From contig VZRG01001495.1 of assembly GCA_013397435.1 (NCBI GenBank), positions 62,001 to 126,000 on the forward strand: a stretch of 64,000 nucleotides of DNA, read 5' to 3'. The position numbers and the translations under genes were made by a program. The notes below the pieces were generated by a model, which saw only the letters and a program-made list of their open reading frames with translations, ran no database searches and had not been told where the DNA came from. Shown piece by piece: positions 1-12,245 of this stretch (position 1 is its first letter; the number at the start of each line of letters is the position of its first letter). This DNA is from Erythrocercus mccallii. Its lineage: Eukaryota; Chordata; Aves; Passeriformes; Dicruridae.

Positions 1-3000
1 GATGCAATGAAGAGTAACTCAGGTGACATAAAGGAGGAACACTGTGGAGTCCATTGCTGAACCACAGGTCTTCAATATCTTCAGTGCTTCTGAACATCAA
101 GAAAATATACATCCTGGCTTCCAATTCTAGCTCCTTCTTTTTGGTAGCAGGTGTTATCTGGCCTTCATCTGGAACTGGATGCAGCTTTCCCCTCTCATTA
201 TTGCTTCTGCTTGTTGGCAGCCTGGAGCTGAAACACGAGATGGCAGTTGTGCCGTGACCTCATGTTCGCGCATGCTGCCCTGAGGTGGGGTCCCACGGCA
301 GCAGTGTGGAGAGGGCACGCAGCAGGACGCGAGGTTGGCTTGTGGAAAAACACATGGGGGGAGGGATGGGCTGAGGTGAACAGGATGAAGGGTCAGGTGC
401 TCAGGTCAGCCCCAAGATGGGCAGTTTGGCCCATAGACAGGCAGCCAACACGTATTACTTACAGCATCGCTGGGCAAAGAGCTCACCTTTCACCTGTGGC
501 ATCTGCAGAGCAAATTGTAGCAGTGGGTTATTGCAGTTTGTCCTGGACCCCACGTCCTCTGTGCCAGCAGCAGAAAGGTTGGGTGTTCATGGGGTGTCCC
601 CCACTTCAGGGCTCACCCTGATGGTGGCAGGCATTGCTCTAGCTTGGCTTTTAGAGGCTTTAATGGAGACGCTCCCACAGCCTGTCAGGCAAATGAAGCA
701 AAATGTCACGGGGGGAAACTATTTTGATCCCTTTCACTGGGGGGGGCAGAGGGGTGGGAAGAAGTGGGTTATAGTAAATGTCATACAGGCCTGGAGCTGG
801 AGTGTCTGTTCAAGGGGGACAGCGTTTGTTGCACTCTGCCTCTCTGAACTGGAGCAAATGTGGAAGGCGAGCTGCTGCGAGACGTTTGTTCTCCTGCTTA
901 AGGAACCCATGGGACAGCTGGATCTGTGGAGGGACTGGAGGTAGGTCTGGGCTGCTAGCCTGCTTTGGGACGGGACACTGAGAGGCAAAATTGATCAGGA
1001 GGAGTACAATGATCTCCAGTCTGAAATCATAGCTCTGCCTTTTCTCTCTGTGCCAGACTTGGTATTTCACCAGGTTTTTCCTGTTTATACAGGTCATGAC
1101 CTGTATAAGACTCTTCTCAGGTGCAAGGTCTTTTGCACCAGTTCTGTTATTGTAACGGGAGAGCTTTCCAGAGAGTTTAGGAACTGGCGAGTCCTCAGAA
1201 AGCCAGCTCTGGGGTTTTCACAATCCTGTGCCTGGCAACAAGTCTGAAAGAATTCAGATATCCATTGGAAACTTGTCATTTTGTTGTCTGTTCCTGCTTG
1301 CTTAATTGCTGGTGTGTAGATGAAGACAGAGTGATTTAATGAAATTTCTTTTTTTTTATCCAATGTGTGATCTGTCTAGCCTGTACTAGCATATACAGTT
1401 ACTTCTCGGATAACATCAGCCTTGTGGCTTGTTATCAGCAGCAGGTGCTCTTGTGGAGCCAACTTTTTGATGTGTTTCAATCATTCAGACGAGTGGTATA
1501 ACATCTCCCTGGAACACTGGGAGATAAACCACGTTCTGTGTTAGGAGGAGAAAGGTTGTGTGTCTCTCTGTATGTTTCAGAAGCTGTTGAATATTTTTCA
1601 GCATTAATCTGCAGCCATAACGACCCAACTCTAACCTGCAGTTATTCATTGGGAGCAGAGCCAGCAAATGCTGCAGAGTTGGAGCTGATATTCTGAGAAC
1701 TGTGGAAAACAAAGCCAAGGAGAGGAGAAGCAAAGGGAATTGGTTTGTGACAAATGCGTGTACAAGGAACAGTGAGGGACAGAGGAAGGCTGGGGACGTC
1801 TATAATAGGCTCCGTATTTCTCAGAAAGACCTAGTTGGGAAGACGTGGCATAAATAAGTCTTCGAGTCATTCCTTTTCCATACTGGAAAGCCTCGTAAAC
1901 GTGTCGTCACAAACCATCTGCATGCTGAAGGTGTGCAATTTGATAAGGTACGACAGATTGTGCTCTAAGTGTGACAAATAGTAAGGGCATGTCTAAACAC
2001 AAATCTTTTCCTTCTCCCATGAAAAATGTTTTCAGTGGAAAAAGGGAACTGAAGTACTGGGATATATTGCTTATGTCATAGTAAGGGAAAAGATGGGAAT
2101 GACATTCTGGGGGAGAGCTTTGGAGAGCTGATCTGGACGCTACAGCTTTCCCCAAGAATCACAGGGCAGAGACCACTTGTCATCTGCAGGAGCTGCTGCC
2201 TGGCTCAGGGTCTCTTCCCTATCCCCAGCTGCATCTTCCACCTGCTCCCAACCTCCAGCACAGCCGTGAGGGCAGGGGTGGCCAGGGTCCACCTTGGGAC
2301 TTCCCTGATACCTGTGCTGGGAAACAAGAATGGCACAGGTGAGAGGGTGGGGAGCACAGCGCTGGCTCACTGCCAATGCTGCTGCTTCTTGCCATTCTTC
2401 CGCCTTTTATTTTCTTTCCCCACCCCAAAGCATGGGAATGTAGTAATTGCATTTTGACCCAGTTTCCAAAATCACTGTAGCATAGACTTTGGCGGGGGGG
2501 CTGGGGGAACCACTTAGGAATGAAAACCAGCCATTAGCTAGTACCAGAGGGGCAGGAGCAGCAGCAGATTGTTACAAGTATGCATTAACAGCCCTGTAGA
2601 ACAACTGTTATCCTGCATGTTTTTATGGAGGAAAAAAAGGAGTTGCATTTACATTTTTTTTGCTATTTGATCCCTGGCACACAAACCTTTTGAGCCTGAG
2701 TTCAGGTTGCCTTCAGCTGAAGCCCTCTAAGCATAGACGCTTGTGTCAAGTGCCTGGATTTTCAAAACTTGGCTGTAGGTTTCATGGCAGCCTTTCTTGT
2801 GGTTATTTCTGGTACCTCTGGCTGCCAATTGGAACACAGGGCTGTAGATCTGTGGGGAAGTGGAAAGGGATGGGTGTGAATGCCTGTATGGAGTAGGAGC
2901 CCTTAATAGCAGGAGGTTTGGGTTAAGATGGGGTTTTGAAATGCACAGAGACTTCGGGAGCAGATGTAAGTATGAAACCCAAACCAATTTCCTCATTCCG

Positions 3001-6000
3001 GCTATTAATACAAGATGGAAAAAAGTTCCTTTGAAGTCATTTCAAGCAGCAATTAATATCCTTTGGAATCTTCCCAGCAACTCAGTGAGGAGTCTTGGAA
3101 TTTAACCTCACAAAGTAAGATAGGTGGGAAAGAAGAAAAGGCCAGAAGACATTGTCTTGAAGGATGGGAATACAGTGTCCCTCAGCCTCTGCTGCCTTGG
3201 TGTCTTCACTGCCTCTGTTCCTATCGTGGATATGGCACCTATCCATGGGAATAGTTACATGTTAGGCCTAAGGATACCACCAGTGCTTGAACATGGATTA
3301 TGCTGCCTCTGCTGCAGGGGAGAAACAAAGGATGTCAGTGCCCCAGGCTGCATTTTCCACCACAAGCAAGGCTCTGCATGAAGATACCTGGAGAGCAGTT
3401 CTTGCCTGCTCCACTGCAGAGCTTGGTAAGAGAATGCTCTGGCCTCAGAGGATGAGCTGGTAGGTGCCTCGAAGATGTCTCCTCCCTTGGTAAGGATGGA
3501 TGGGAGCTTTGAGGTGGGACCACACATGTGGGGGAAAACATAGCCAAAAGTTCAAGGCCTTGAGAAATGGAGATAGTCTTCGTGTGTTTGTATTAATCAA
3601 ATGATATGTGAGATTCTCCAAAGGCAATATTTTATTCTGGAGTTGTACAAGCATAAAACGAAAGCCTGCCCTTTGACAACACTCGTATTTTGTTATAATG
3701 CTCCACCAGAACATGCTGTCCCAAATATCTGTCGATACTCCGTCATGCCTGAGCCCTAAAGCACACAGAGTGGGATGTTGTCTCAGTACAGTCATCTCCT
3801 GTTGCTACACAAATGTTGAGGTGAAGCTTGAGTTTATTAGTTTTTAAGGCAGAAGATATTGTTTCTGCACATTTTTATTTCATACAGTGCCTTAATTTCT
3901 ATTAGTATTAAGCTGATATGCCTTGGATTTATTTTGCTTGCTGGAAGGCTGGAGAAGCTGAGGCCAGTCAGACATTTCATTTCTTTTATGTGACAACTTG
4001 GTTCTCATGGCTGTTCTTGCAGGTCAGTGCTCCTGAGGTTCCACTGCCTCCCCTTCCCAGTGCTTCCAGAGCACCAGGCACTCCTTGGCCTTCAACTCCT
4101 GCCCACCAAATTGCCTCCTTCCTGTGGAGAGGAGCTTGGATGTGGGTTGTTGGCTGCAGCCTTTGCTAGGGACTGCTGCTGGATGTAACCACGAGAGGTA
4201 TTTAAATAGGTGGTTTCAGCAACAGGTCTTGTGGCCAGCTTTCTCATCTTAACTTCCTGGTGCTGCCTCACATAAAACGCACAGCTTAATGATTGCTGAA
4301 TGTGGGAAACAACTCCCAGTATCATGGAATTGCAGAGAGGTTTGGGTTGGAAGCATCCTTAAAAGTCATCTCATGCTGACCCCCTGCCATGGCCAGGGAC
4401 ACCTTCCACGAGACAAGGTTGCTGGATATGTGACAGGCAAGGTTTTCATAACTACAGGTATCTGTCCAAAGGTTTTCCAGTGGAGTGTGTGGCTTCTGGA
4501 ACATTTCAGCTCAGGTTGCTTCTCCTTTTCTTTGGGATGAATCCCAGAGATCTGGGGCTACATGCTGGGGGTATTCCTCTTCTGCCCGCGCTTGCAGGAG
4601 CTGCTGCAGCAGAAGGCTGCGGAGTTGCAAAGAGCTTTGAAAGAGCAGCCAGCTCTCAGGGGTGCTTTTTCCTTATTTTTTTGGCCTTATTTTGGCTTGG
4701 ACAACACATTTCTCCAGTTTCACTTTCACTCTGATTTTTTCCTAGAATGTTTTGCTCTTCAGACTGCCCTAAAGTGGCAAAGCCCTTTTGGAGTTACATA
4801 TGCTCCCAAGGAACTGTTGTTTGCTCTAAAGTGGACTGTTTCTGCTGGAGTTACCTAACAAATAATTTAGAAGTCATTAAGTCCTCAAAGCTTTATTCAT
4901 GGAGTACAAATTTCTGGCTAAATGTGACCTGCCAATGTTTCGTTTTCAATATTTTGATTAGGAAATGTTGATATAAAAGATGAGAGACAGAACAAGAGAT
5001 GTGAAAAGCCAAAGCAGTGAATGATGCTGCTGTTTAATTATTTGAAAAGAAAAGAAAAGACTTCTGATGATCTAGGATAGACAATGGGATAATAAACTGA
5101 AGCCCTAGGTGAAGGGAAAAAAAACAACCCAAAACAACAAACCAAGCCAACTTTTGTTGTGGGGCATCACAAATTGTGTCCCCCTTAAAAATGATCAGGA
5201 GCTGAGGAAACGAAATGACAGAAGAGAAAATACAATGTATTGTAAGTACCAGCCGCTCCAGGTTAGCCTTTTTCTCTGTATCAAAAGAGGAGCTGCAGAG
5301 GCAAGATCAGGCAACACATGAAAAGTTAACCAGTGGAAACACATTTTTCTCTGGGAATAGAGTCTGTATTCTCACAATAGGGAAATGGTTAAGTGCAAAG
5401 AGCTGAGATGAACTGAGAAAAAGAAGAAACATTGAGATTAGTGTCTGTTGTTTAAATTGGCAAAGTGAGGGGAAAATAGTGTTCCAGGACCAATAACCTA
5501 AATGGCACTGTAAATCAATCAATGGTAGGTTGTCTGGAGCTGAGCAATATAGATGTCCATGGATTTACTGTGTAGTTTCCTGTGGTGGTAGTTTGATAGC
5601 TTTTTTCCCAAGTATCCATTGTAATACATCATCTGAGAAGGCTGCTCAGGTGTGTATATGGTTGGATGAGGTAGAGAAATCGGTGATTTTTCTATGTTAC
5701 TGATGATATATTTCAGATGTCCTGCAGTTGACATTTGGCACATCCAAAGCCCTGTGGAGGTGTCCCAGATGTCATTTTTTAGCATCAGGAAAAGATGTAG
5801 TCTTGAATTAAGAGGATCAGTTACCTGCCATTCAAGTTACTCTTTCCTTGAGGATATTGGATGCTCAGGACCAGATGGTCTGTGTTGTAGAGGCAAGGAT
5901 TCAATTTTAGAGAAGCAGACAGGAAGCAGTGTACATTGGGGAAAGCATTTCTGATCCTGATGCCTGTCACCATCTGCTTGTGGGAAGTTATCTTCAACCA

Positions 6001-9000
6001 GAGGGTAAAAAGGCTTGGCTGGGGGCTACTGTGTTTTGACAGTAGAAATCCAAGTAAGTTGTAATTCTTGTCTGTGCTAGCTAGTCATGTTTTGGACTTG
6101 GCCTTCCACTGAGAGTGGGTAAGATTCCTCCTTGTCCTTCCAGTCAGTGATAAAATATTAGAAACCTTCCTGAGCTGGTGCTCAGGGGTTGAGGAGGTTC
6201 TTGATAAAGACGGTTGTTGTTACTTTGTAAGGATTCAGTGAACAGAAGAATCGGTCTGGATCACAGTACAGGTGCTCTACAAAAGGGCTGAAAGCCTTGT
6301 TGGCCTATCCCTCTGAGCTTTCTTGGTGGCTTTTTTTTGGCCCAGGATGCCAATAGCTGAGGAATGAGAAAGAGAAAGAAACTCATCAAAATGACAGCTG
6401 GGGACAAACTGGGAAAAGAAGAAATCCTCCTGATGTAAATACTGCTTGTCCCATTTGCAGCCCACCCATATCACCCCTATCAGGTCTGTACCCCATTTTT
6501 ATGTGGCTGCAATGAGCTTTTGCTCACAGGCCTTGACTTCAGCCTTGGATTTCCCTCCTACCCTCAGAAGTGAAAGGATCTGTGTCCCTTCTGACCTGCT
6601 TTCTGTCTGAACTCGCTCTGAAGCAGAGAGCAGATGATGTGTTTGACAGCACAGAAGTGCTTCAGTCAGCTGGGCTGCTTCCTTAGCCCTTTCCTTCCAG
6701 AGAGGGGGAGTATTTGTTGTCCCAGCGTCCCAACAGTTGGAGGTGGCGGAAGCGTGTGTTTTGGCACCCTACGCTCCGGTGGGTATTACGGGTGTAGGAA
6801 CAAACACACTTTCTTTGCTTTAACAAAGCCCTGCGTTTTTGGCTCTGACCAAAGGCTGGTTTGGCCCCGTTCCCTGTAGCACAGAGCAGGACACAACTTG
6901 AGGCACATGAAATCTGCTTTCTCCCTGGGGCCGGGGCATTGAGCTGCCCCTATGCTCACTTCTGAGGGGACACGGGCAGCTCACCCCCTTGGGGGGCTGT
7001 GCCTGGGGCTGGCTGTGGATCTGGGGGTGCTGGGGGGCACGGGAAAGCAGGACTGCTTCCCAGCAGAGGGCCCTCGAGCAGCACTGCCAGCTCCTGGCCT
7101 GCACTCTCCTGGCCCTAGCAGCTCCGGGGCCCTGGCAGAGAGCGATGCACGAGGTGTGGCAGTTTGGTGTGCTCTTGGAGGAGTTGCTCTTGCTGGAAAG
7201 ATAAGGGGTGTTTTTGCAAGGAGATGTAAGCGGTTTAGAGAATGCAGTCCTGGAAGTTGGTAGGAGACTGGCAAGGCTTGCTCACAGGTCTCTGCAAAGC
7301 CCAAACCTGTGTTGCTTCCCAGAGGAGTGGACACAACTTGTGTTTTTGAAGCTCTTGAGGTGAACATGCCGTACTTTCAGTGCTTTCAGTACCTAGCAGA
7401 AGTATTGGAAGGTACCAGAAGCAATAGCCCCAGCTGGTGAAATCCCCATGGCTCTTTTGCCCTGAACGCCTCTCCAAGTGCTCCAGGATGGCTCACTGCT
7501 CTCAAGCAGACATGGTGCATTATTCATGAGAAGCACATCAAACACTTCACAAAAACCCCCTTAACCCTCCAGTATTCTGCTGTGTCTTACTGCAGCTGCA
7601 TGTTTTTTAGCAGCTCCTGTTTCTGCCTCTTCTAAATGAGTGAGCCAGGGCAGAGAAGTCAGTGGGAATTTGGCAGTTTTTCTTCCAAGGGCCCCGCAGT
7701 GGTTTCACAGGGAGTGGGCAGGCAGGGCTGAGCAGGTACACTTACAGAGCCAGCACCCCACTGCATGTTGTTTTCTCTGCTGAGGCAGCACTGTTAGAAA
7801 AGTTTCCAAAAGCAATGTGTTTGCTCACTGTAGACCTTTACTATTGAGCTCTCAGGGAGTGCTTGCTGAGACACCATGTTCTATCTAGATTTCTTGGGAA
7901 GTGGATGGAAAGGACAGACAAGTCCTGATTCTTGGTGACTTGAATACAAATATAAGAGCTACAGAGTTGCTTTTTGTGGTTCCCTTGGAAATCAGTGCTA
8001 TTGTACTAATTCAGCTGTAATACTAAGGAATGCAGTGGAGGAATTTGTTGAGTTCAGCAGCTAAAACGGCTGCAGTGCCCATGTCTATGTAAAACGGACC
8101 AAAAACCCCTGAAACCTCAAGGTCACAAGGAATAGCTGTGATCAAGGATTGAGTTCTGAAAATGTGCGTGAGGATTTTGTTGGTGTAAAAAGGATTTGCT
8201 GCGTGCACAGGTGTGTTCAGAGTGAGCTGCTTTTGTCATGATGACTTGGCACTGACGTTTGTCAGCCAAGGAAAAGATACTGAAAGCCTCTGTGATAAGT
8301 ACAGCTGCGGCCTCTCTGCATCTAGATCCTTCACTTGAAATCTTTTTACCCTCTGAAACTTCCTGAGTTAGACTGAATTACTTCTGACTTAATCCAACGC
8401 AAATATTTTATCACTGGCTAGTCTGCACAAACCCCTGGAAGTACAGGAGCTGCCAGTTTCCATCTCATTCAGCATTGCCTCTGACTGACAATGCTGTGGT
8501 CAGCATGAGCAGCTTCCGAGGAATCTACCAGAAATGCTGCAAGATATATTTATGGAATAACCTGCCCACAGGGAAAGTTTTACCCTACCAGTTCCACCGA
8601 GCATGCGCATGCGTGTGTTCCCTAATCTTTACCATCAGAACTTTGCCTGTTCTCATTATCCATACACATGTCAAACGCTGTCATTGACAGTGATACCTTG
8701 CGGGACCTCACTGGAAAACAAGTTCCTGAGTTAGCTGAGTGAGGAAAATGCGTGTGCACAGGATGAGAAAGCAGACCAGTAATTCTTGTACAGCAGCAGG
8801 CATTTTGGTCAAGGTGGCATCCTGTCTTGTGCCCTGTTGAGGCATTGCCTTGGCTGGGATGTTGGCGAAGGCAGTCGGTACAAGCTTTTTAAGGCTTTGT
8901 GAGCAGGGCTGAAGCCAGCGGGCTTGAAAGGCAGGTTCAAACAGTCAGCCAAAGCCTTCCCAAATCTAACTGCTTCTCTGTGGCCTGTGCAGTGAGGGCT

Positions 9001-10800
9001 CTTGTGCTGAGTGATGAGCTCCTCTCTGGTTATTAAATCAAGCAGAGAAAAATACTGGAAATGGCTGGAGAGGTTTGGAAAGGGAACGTGCGAGCTGAGG
9101 TGTGTAAGCAGTGCCAGAAAGTACACAGATACGTGTGTCGGACAAGTCAGCTCTAGCCAGCGGGTTTTATTTTGTCAGTCACAATGACAGACAGGATTAT
9201 TAGTGCACTTTACTTGGGTGTTTCTCTGCACAGAGAGCATACTCATTTTTAAACTTGGTTGAGACAACTGCCCTGGCTCTTGATATAAGGACTTCTGGAA
9301 ATGGCTCTGGTAGCATTTTAGATGATTAAATGCAGCAATGTTATATTTAAAGACTGACTTGGAATCATGCATCCTGATGACAAAACATTTTTTTAGCCAG
9401 AAAATTCAATGCCCAGGTTTAAAATGACAGTGTTTGAAGTTACAGTGAATTGTGAGGAACTGGAATTGGTAGAGTTATTTAGGTTTGTTTCAGAAACAGA
9501 GAGCTAAGAGCCGACTGCTAAGAAGCATCTGTGAGGTGCTTTCATTGAGGGATCACAATGCTTGGGGGCATGCCAAAACCCCCATGAGTTATCTAAGTGG
9601 CAAAAACCCCAGCAATTTTCTCAAGTAGCTAATGTGTCTTTTCTTCAGGAGCTCCTAGTTTATTTGAGAATGAAGTGAAGGTACAGACTAACCTGGCACA
9701 TCATAAGGGATTCAGGGCATGGAGAGAGCAGTCTTTGCTTTGGAGCCTTCACAAGAGGGAAGATGTACAGTTATTTGGGTTAGGACGTGAGTACACAAAG
9801 CTTTTCAAGTGATGTGGTGCTCTGCTTTTGTTAACACAGGGACTGCCATTAATTGAAATATAGTTGTCAGTGATGGGAGTCACCACTGTGCCCACTGGAA
9901 ACTTACTGGCTGTGGAAAAGCAGGTTCTTAAAAAACTGTATTTATTAAAGGGAACAGAGGAGCCCAAGTCCTGACCCATTGACATGCAGACTGTGACTTT
10001 GAGATCTTCCAGGAAAGCATTAAACTGCATAGGGGACAGTGACTTAAAGCCAATCGTCTGTTCTCAGTGTCTGGGGACAGCACAGGGGTGGCAGCAGCAG
10101 AAAGGAGAGGAGGAATTTGGCAGGGCTCTCGCTCTGCTTTGCAAGTGCTGTGGTTTCTGTTGCTGCTGCTTTTTTTGCCTGGCCAATGGATTGCATATTA
10201 TTCCCTAGGAGAGCGTTTGGATGGGTGACAAAGGTGGAGCTTGGTAGCTGAGGAGCAGCTGAAGGGGCAGTTGCTGTGTGGTAATCATAAACCTTGCTGA
10301 AGAAGGGGAGTTTTCCCCCATGGAGCTACAATAGCCTCCTTTGTTCCCCTGAGAGTCCGTGTACTTCCCATGATGGATTGCTGTTCTGCCATGTTCCTTG
10401 TGAGCTGTTTGCGGAGCTCCGTGGTTTAAAAATATTTTATGGATCTCGTCACCTTGTCCTGGACAGTCAAGCTGAGTGCAGAAGCTACAGCTGACTGAAC
10501 AAGATGTGTGATATTGGCACTGCTTCTCTTGTCCAACAGAAGTCTGGAGGGAACCTTTGGAAGGGCGATTAGTCTCCATAGAAGTATCTGTGTAGGAGAT
10601 AGAGGAGGAAGGCAAGCAAGGTGAGCCTTGCCATGCTTGAAGCTAAGGAGAAGCACCACGTAAGGTACTATTTCCTTGGAAAATTATAATGAACTGACTA
10701 AATTATGGTTTCTGTATTTTTCCTGGGTTTGTTGTTGTTGGCTTTTTAATGTTTTTGAGGTTTTTGTTTGGTGGGGTTCTGTTTGCTTGGTTTTTTTTCC
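1..10800. other. Upstream flank of SLC4A4, no gene recognised
   Basis: No coding exon, tRNA or rRNA is recognisable on either strand. Open frames are all short, lack family motifs and look like chance frames. Base composition is ordinary vertebrate non-coding DNA with scattered homopolymer runs. The one repeat I can name is a CR1 fragment near 4.3 kb. Distal regulatory elements of SLC4A4 or the tail of a non-coding transcript could be here, but nothing in the sequence identifies one. In mammals the next upstream gene is DCK; no DCK exon was recognised. Confidence 0.6.
4321..4427 (-). repeat. CR1 LINE fragment, 3' end
   Basis: The segment reads as the reverse complement of the CR1 3' end. A 'tcatggaattgcagagaggt' tail region is followed by 'gggttggaagcatcctta', then the hallmark 'ccctgccatggccaggga' and 'caccttccac'. 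Only the last hundred or so bases of the element are present, as is usual for 5'-truncated CR1 copies. It is the only recognisable CR1 copy in the first 32 kb. Confidence 0.85.
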
Positions 10801-11086
10801 TGTGCTATGTGCTTTTGGCCCAGAAGCGCCCCGGGTCGTGCGCTTCCAGTGGCAGGGAAGCTGCCGTGGGAGTGCGACAGGCTGCCAGCAGCCGCGGCAC
10901 CATCCCGGCGGAGCCACCGGCCCAGGGAACGCATCCCCCCTTGTCGGGGCCATGGCTTCTCCCGGCCTGACGCAGGGGGTGGCCACGGCCAGGGCCACTC
11001 GCAGCCGGCGGGGGGGTGGGTCCGGCGGCTCCCCCTCCCCTTCCAGCTGTGGAAATCCGCACCTGCCCCGACGCCGCTCGGAGCTC

Positions 11087-11095
11087 GGGGCGGGG
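11087..11095 (+). promoter_or_regulatory. GC box (Sp1/KLF-type site)
   Basis: GGGGCGGGG is a full consensus GC box about 175 bp upstream of the predicted transcription start. It lies inside the CpG island, where Sp1-family factors commonly act. A TGACG half-CRE at 11,150-11,154 lies between it and the core promoter. Binding is inferred from sequence only. Confidence 0.5.
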
Positions 11096-11167
11096 AACCG
11101 CAGCCCGTGCCCTCAGACTCCTCCTCCGGGCTCCCCGCCTCGGGCCCCGTGACGCCGAGCGGCGGCC

Positions 11168-11214
11168 GGGGATGGGATGGGACGGGACGGGCCGGGATGG
11201 GAGCGGGTGAGGGG
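11168..11214 (+). promoter_or_regulatory. G-quadruplex-prone tract in the core promoter
   Basis: Nine runs of three or four G occur in 47 bp on the + strand, seven of them separated by only two bases (GGGAT/GGGAC pentamer pattern). This exceeds the four G3 runs with loops of 1-7 needed for a quadruplex. It ends about 22 bp upstream of the TTTAAA box. The pentamer pattern also makes it a short tandem repeat that could vary in length. Confidence 0.65.
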
Positions 11215-11235
11215 ACGGCCGAGCCCGCCGGCGGC

Positions 11236-11241
11236 TTTAAA
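11236..11241 (+). promoter_or_regulatory. TATA-like box (TTTAAA)
   Basis: TTTAAA stands alone in very GC-rich sequence. A start 25-31 bp downstream would fall near the CCAGCACAG stretch (about 11,262-11,272), consistent with the exon 1 extent proposed here. It could be coincidental, since CpG-island promoters often lack a TATA box. Confidence 0.45.
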
Positions 11242-11305
11242 TGCAGGCCCGGCCCGGCGTCGCCAGCACAGCCGCGCCGCTCGCTCGGGCTGCCGCGGGC
11301 GCTCA

Positions 11306-11309
<4 letters not shown>

Positions 11310-11339
<30 letters not shown>
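11310..11339 (+). repeat. CACGGA hexanucleotide repeat in the 5' UTR
   Basis: Five tandem units of CACGGA are present, the fourth reading CACGGG. They lie within the predicted transcribed leader. Such repeats are prone to length change; no functional claim is made. Confidence 0.85.
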
Positions 11340-11362
11340 GGGGCAGGTGTAGGTCCGCCGCC

Positions 11363-11374
11363 ATGCCCCACTGA
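11363..11374 (+). CDS. Upstream ORF, Met-Pro-His-stop
   Basis: GCCGCCATGC matches the optimal Kozak core up to the ATG (A at -3, with C at +4), followed by CCC CAC TGA. It is in frame with the NBCe1 start codon but terminates about 105 spliced bases upstream of it. By the scanning model, ribosomes would have to bypass it or reinitiate, so such a uORF would normally dampen translation of the main ORF. It depends on the start site being upstream of 11,363. Confidence 0.45.
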   Translation: MPH

Positions 11375-11869
11375 GCCCGCCCGCAGCCCGTCCGCAGCTC
11401 CCGCCCGCCGCCCCGGCTGCCCCGCAGCCCCCGCCCGCCGCCAAGCTGGAGGAACGCCGCAAGCCCGAGCCCCGGAGGTGAGTGAGCGGGAGCGGGGCTG
11501 GAAACGCCGGGCTGCCTTTCTCCCTCCTCGGTGTCTTTTTCGGTGCCCAGCTCTGCTGGAGCCAAGTTTTAAAACGCTTCGCGGTGTTTGTAAACTTTTT
11601 TTACCGTTTCAGTTCATCTTCAGTGAGTTAGCAGCCGCTGAATAGGCAGCCTCTTCTTTCCCAGGTTTCCAATTTTCCACCTGGTATATGGTCATATGGA
11701 GTGTTTTATTATCCAAGACCAGCTCTTTGCTGTTTGTTTGCCCTTTTTGTGCTTCCTGTGAAGCGCTGCCGTCCAGAGCGAGAGCACACGAGGAAATGAG
11801 GATTTAACCATCTTTAGGCTTGCTCCTTTTTTCTTTACAACGTTAGTTACTAATGGATTTTTGTTTTAT

Positions 11870-12100
11870 TCGGAGCATCCCTTTAGCGCTCGCTTTCAGG
11901 AGGGGCACTCGGATGTGCAGGGAGCTCCCACGACATGGAAAAAGGCACCGGGCTCTCCCAGGAGAGCGGAGCTTGGGGCGCGTGGCGGGAGCTCCGTGGA
12001 GCCGTTCCGCAAAGCTGCTCCTGTTAGTAAAGTTGGGAGCGTAAGGAGCAAGGTCGGGCCCTGGGGCAGATCCGAGCAGTAGCAGCTCCGTCGGAGAACT
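11870..12100. promoter_or_regulatory. CpG-rich shoulder in intron 1
   Basis: A second cluster of CpGs (for example around 'ggggcgcgtggcgggagctc' near 11,974) lies about 400 bp downstream of the main island. It is separated from the main island by AT-rich sequence. Immediately 3' of it is a canonical TATA motif at 12,111-12,120. It may be the island shore, an intronic enhancer, or an alternative promoter. Confidence 0.4.
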
Positions 12101-12110
12101 GCTCCATGTA

Positions 12111-12120
12111 CTATATATAG
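12111..12120 (+). promoter_or_regulatory. TATA-type motif CTATATATAG
   Basis: This is a 10-bp palindromic TATATA motif directly after the CpG-rich shoulder. If used, it would start transcription near 12,140-12,150 inside intron 1. Chance occurrence is quite possible. Confidence 0.25.
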
Positions 12121-12245
12121 GTACTTGCTCCTTTTGTGTCAGAGAGGTGCAGTTACTGTGCATCTGAACGTGACTTTGTGCGTGTGCTCACAGCTGCTTA
12201 GGAACTTTGTTCAGGTTGTTCCTATAATGTACATATTTTCTGTTT

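Larger units (their letters stand above)
11265..11478 (+). other. SLC4A4: SLC4A4 exon 1 (non-coding 5' UTR)
   Basis: The 3' boundary is supported by a consensus donor, GGAG|GTGAGT, with the intron GT at 11,479-11,480. The 5' boundary is estimated from the TTTAAA box and is uncertain by tens of bases. Joining 11,478 to 30,227 gives CGGAGGATGG around the start codon, a strong Kozak context with A at -3 and G at +4. In the main reading frame an in-frame TGA lies at 11,372-11,374, and the 35 codons between it and the ATG are open but contain no ATG. The main protein therefore cannot begin upstream with AUG. The leader contains a CACGGA repeat and a three-codon uORF. Confidence 0.75.
10815..11510 (+). 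promoter_or_regulatory. SLC4A4: CpG island promoter of SLC4A4 (NBCe1-B/C promoter)
   Basis: CpG dinucleotides become dense abruptly at about 10,815 and remain so until about 11,510, while the DNA on either side is CpG-poor. The island contains a GC box, a G-run tract, a TTTAAA box and a first exon ending in a consensus donor. That donor joins cleanly to the acceptor 1 bp upstream of the NBCe1-B start codon. Vertebrate SLC4A4 uses this distal promoter for the broadly expressed B/C isoforms and a separate internal promoter for the renal A isoform. The island extends about 450 bp upstream of the predicted start site, so divergent antisense transcription is possible but not shown. Confidence 0.85.

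Noticed and set aside
10746..11462. 238-codon minus-strand open frame in the promoter region
   Set aside because: It is a by-product of the CpG island: Gly/Ala/Pro/Arg-rich, no domain, and opposite the splice-supported exon 1.
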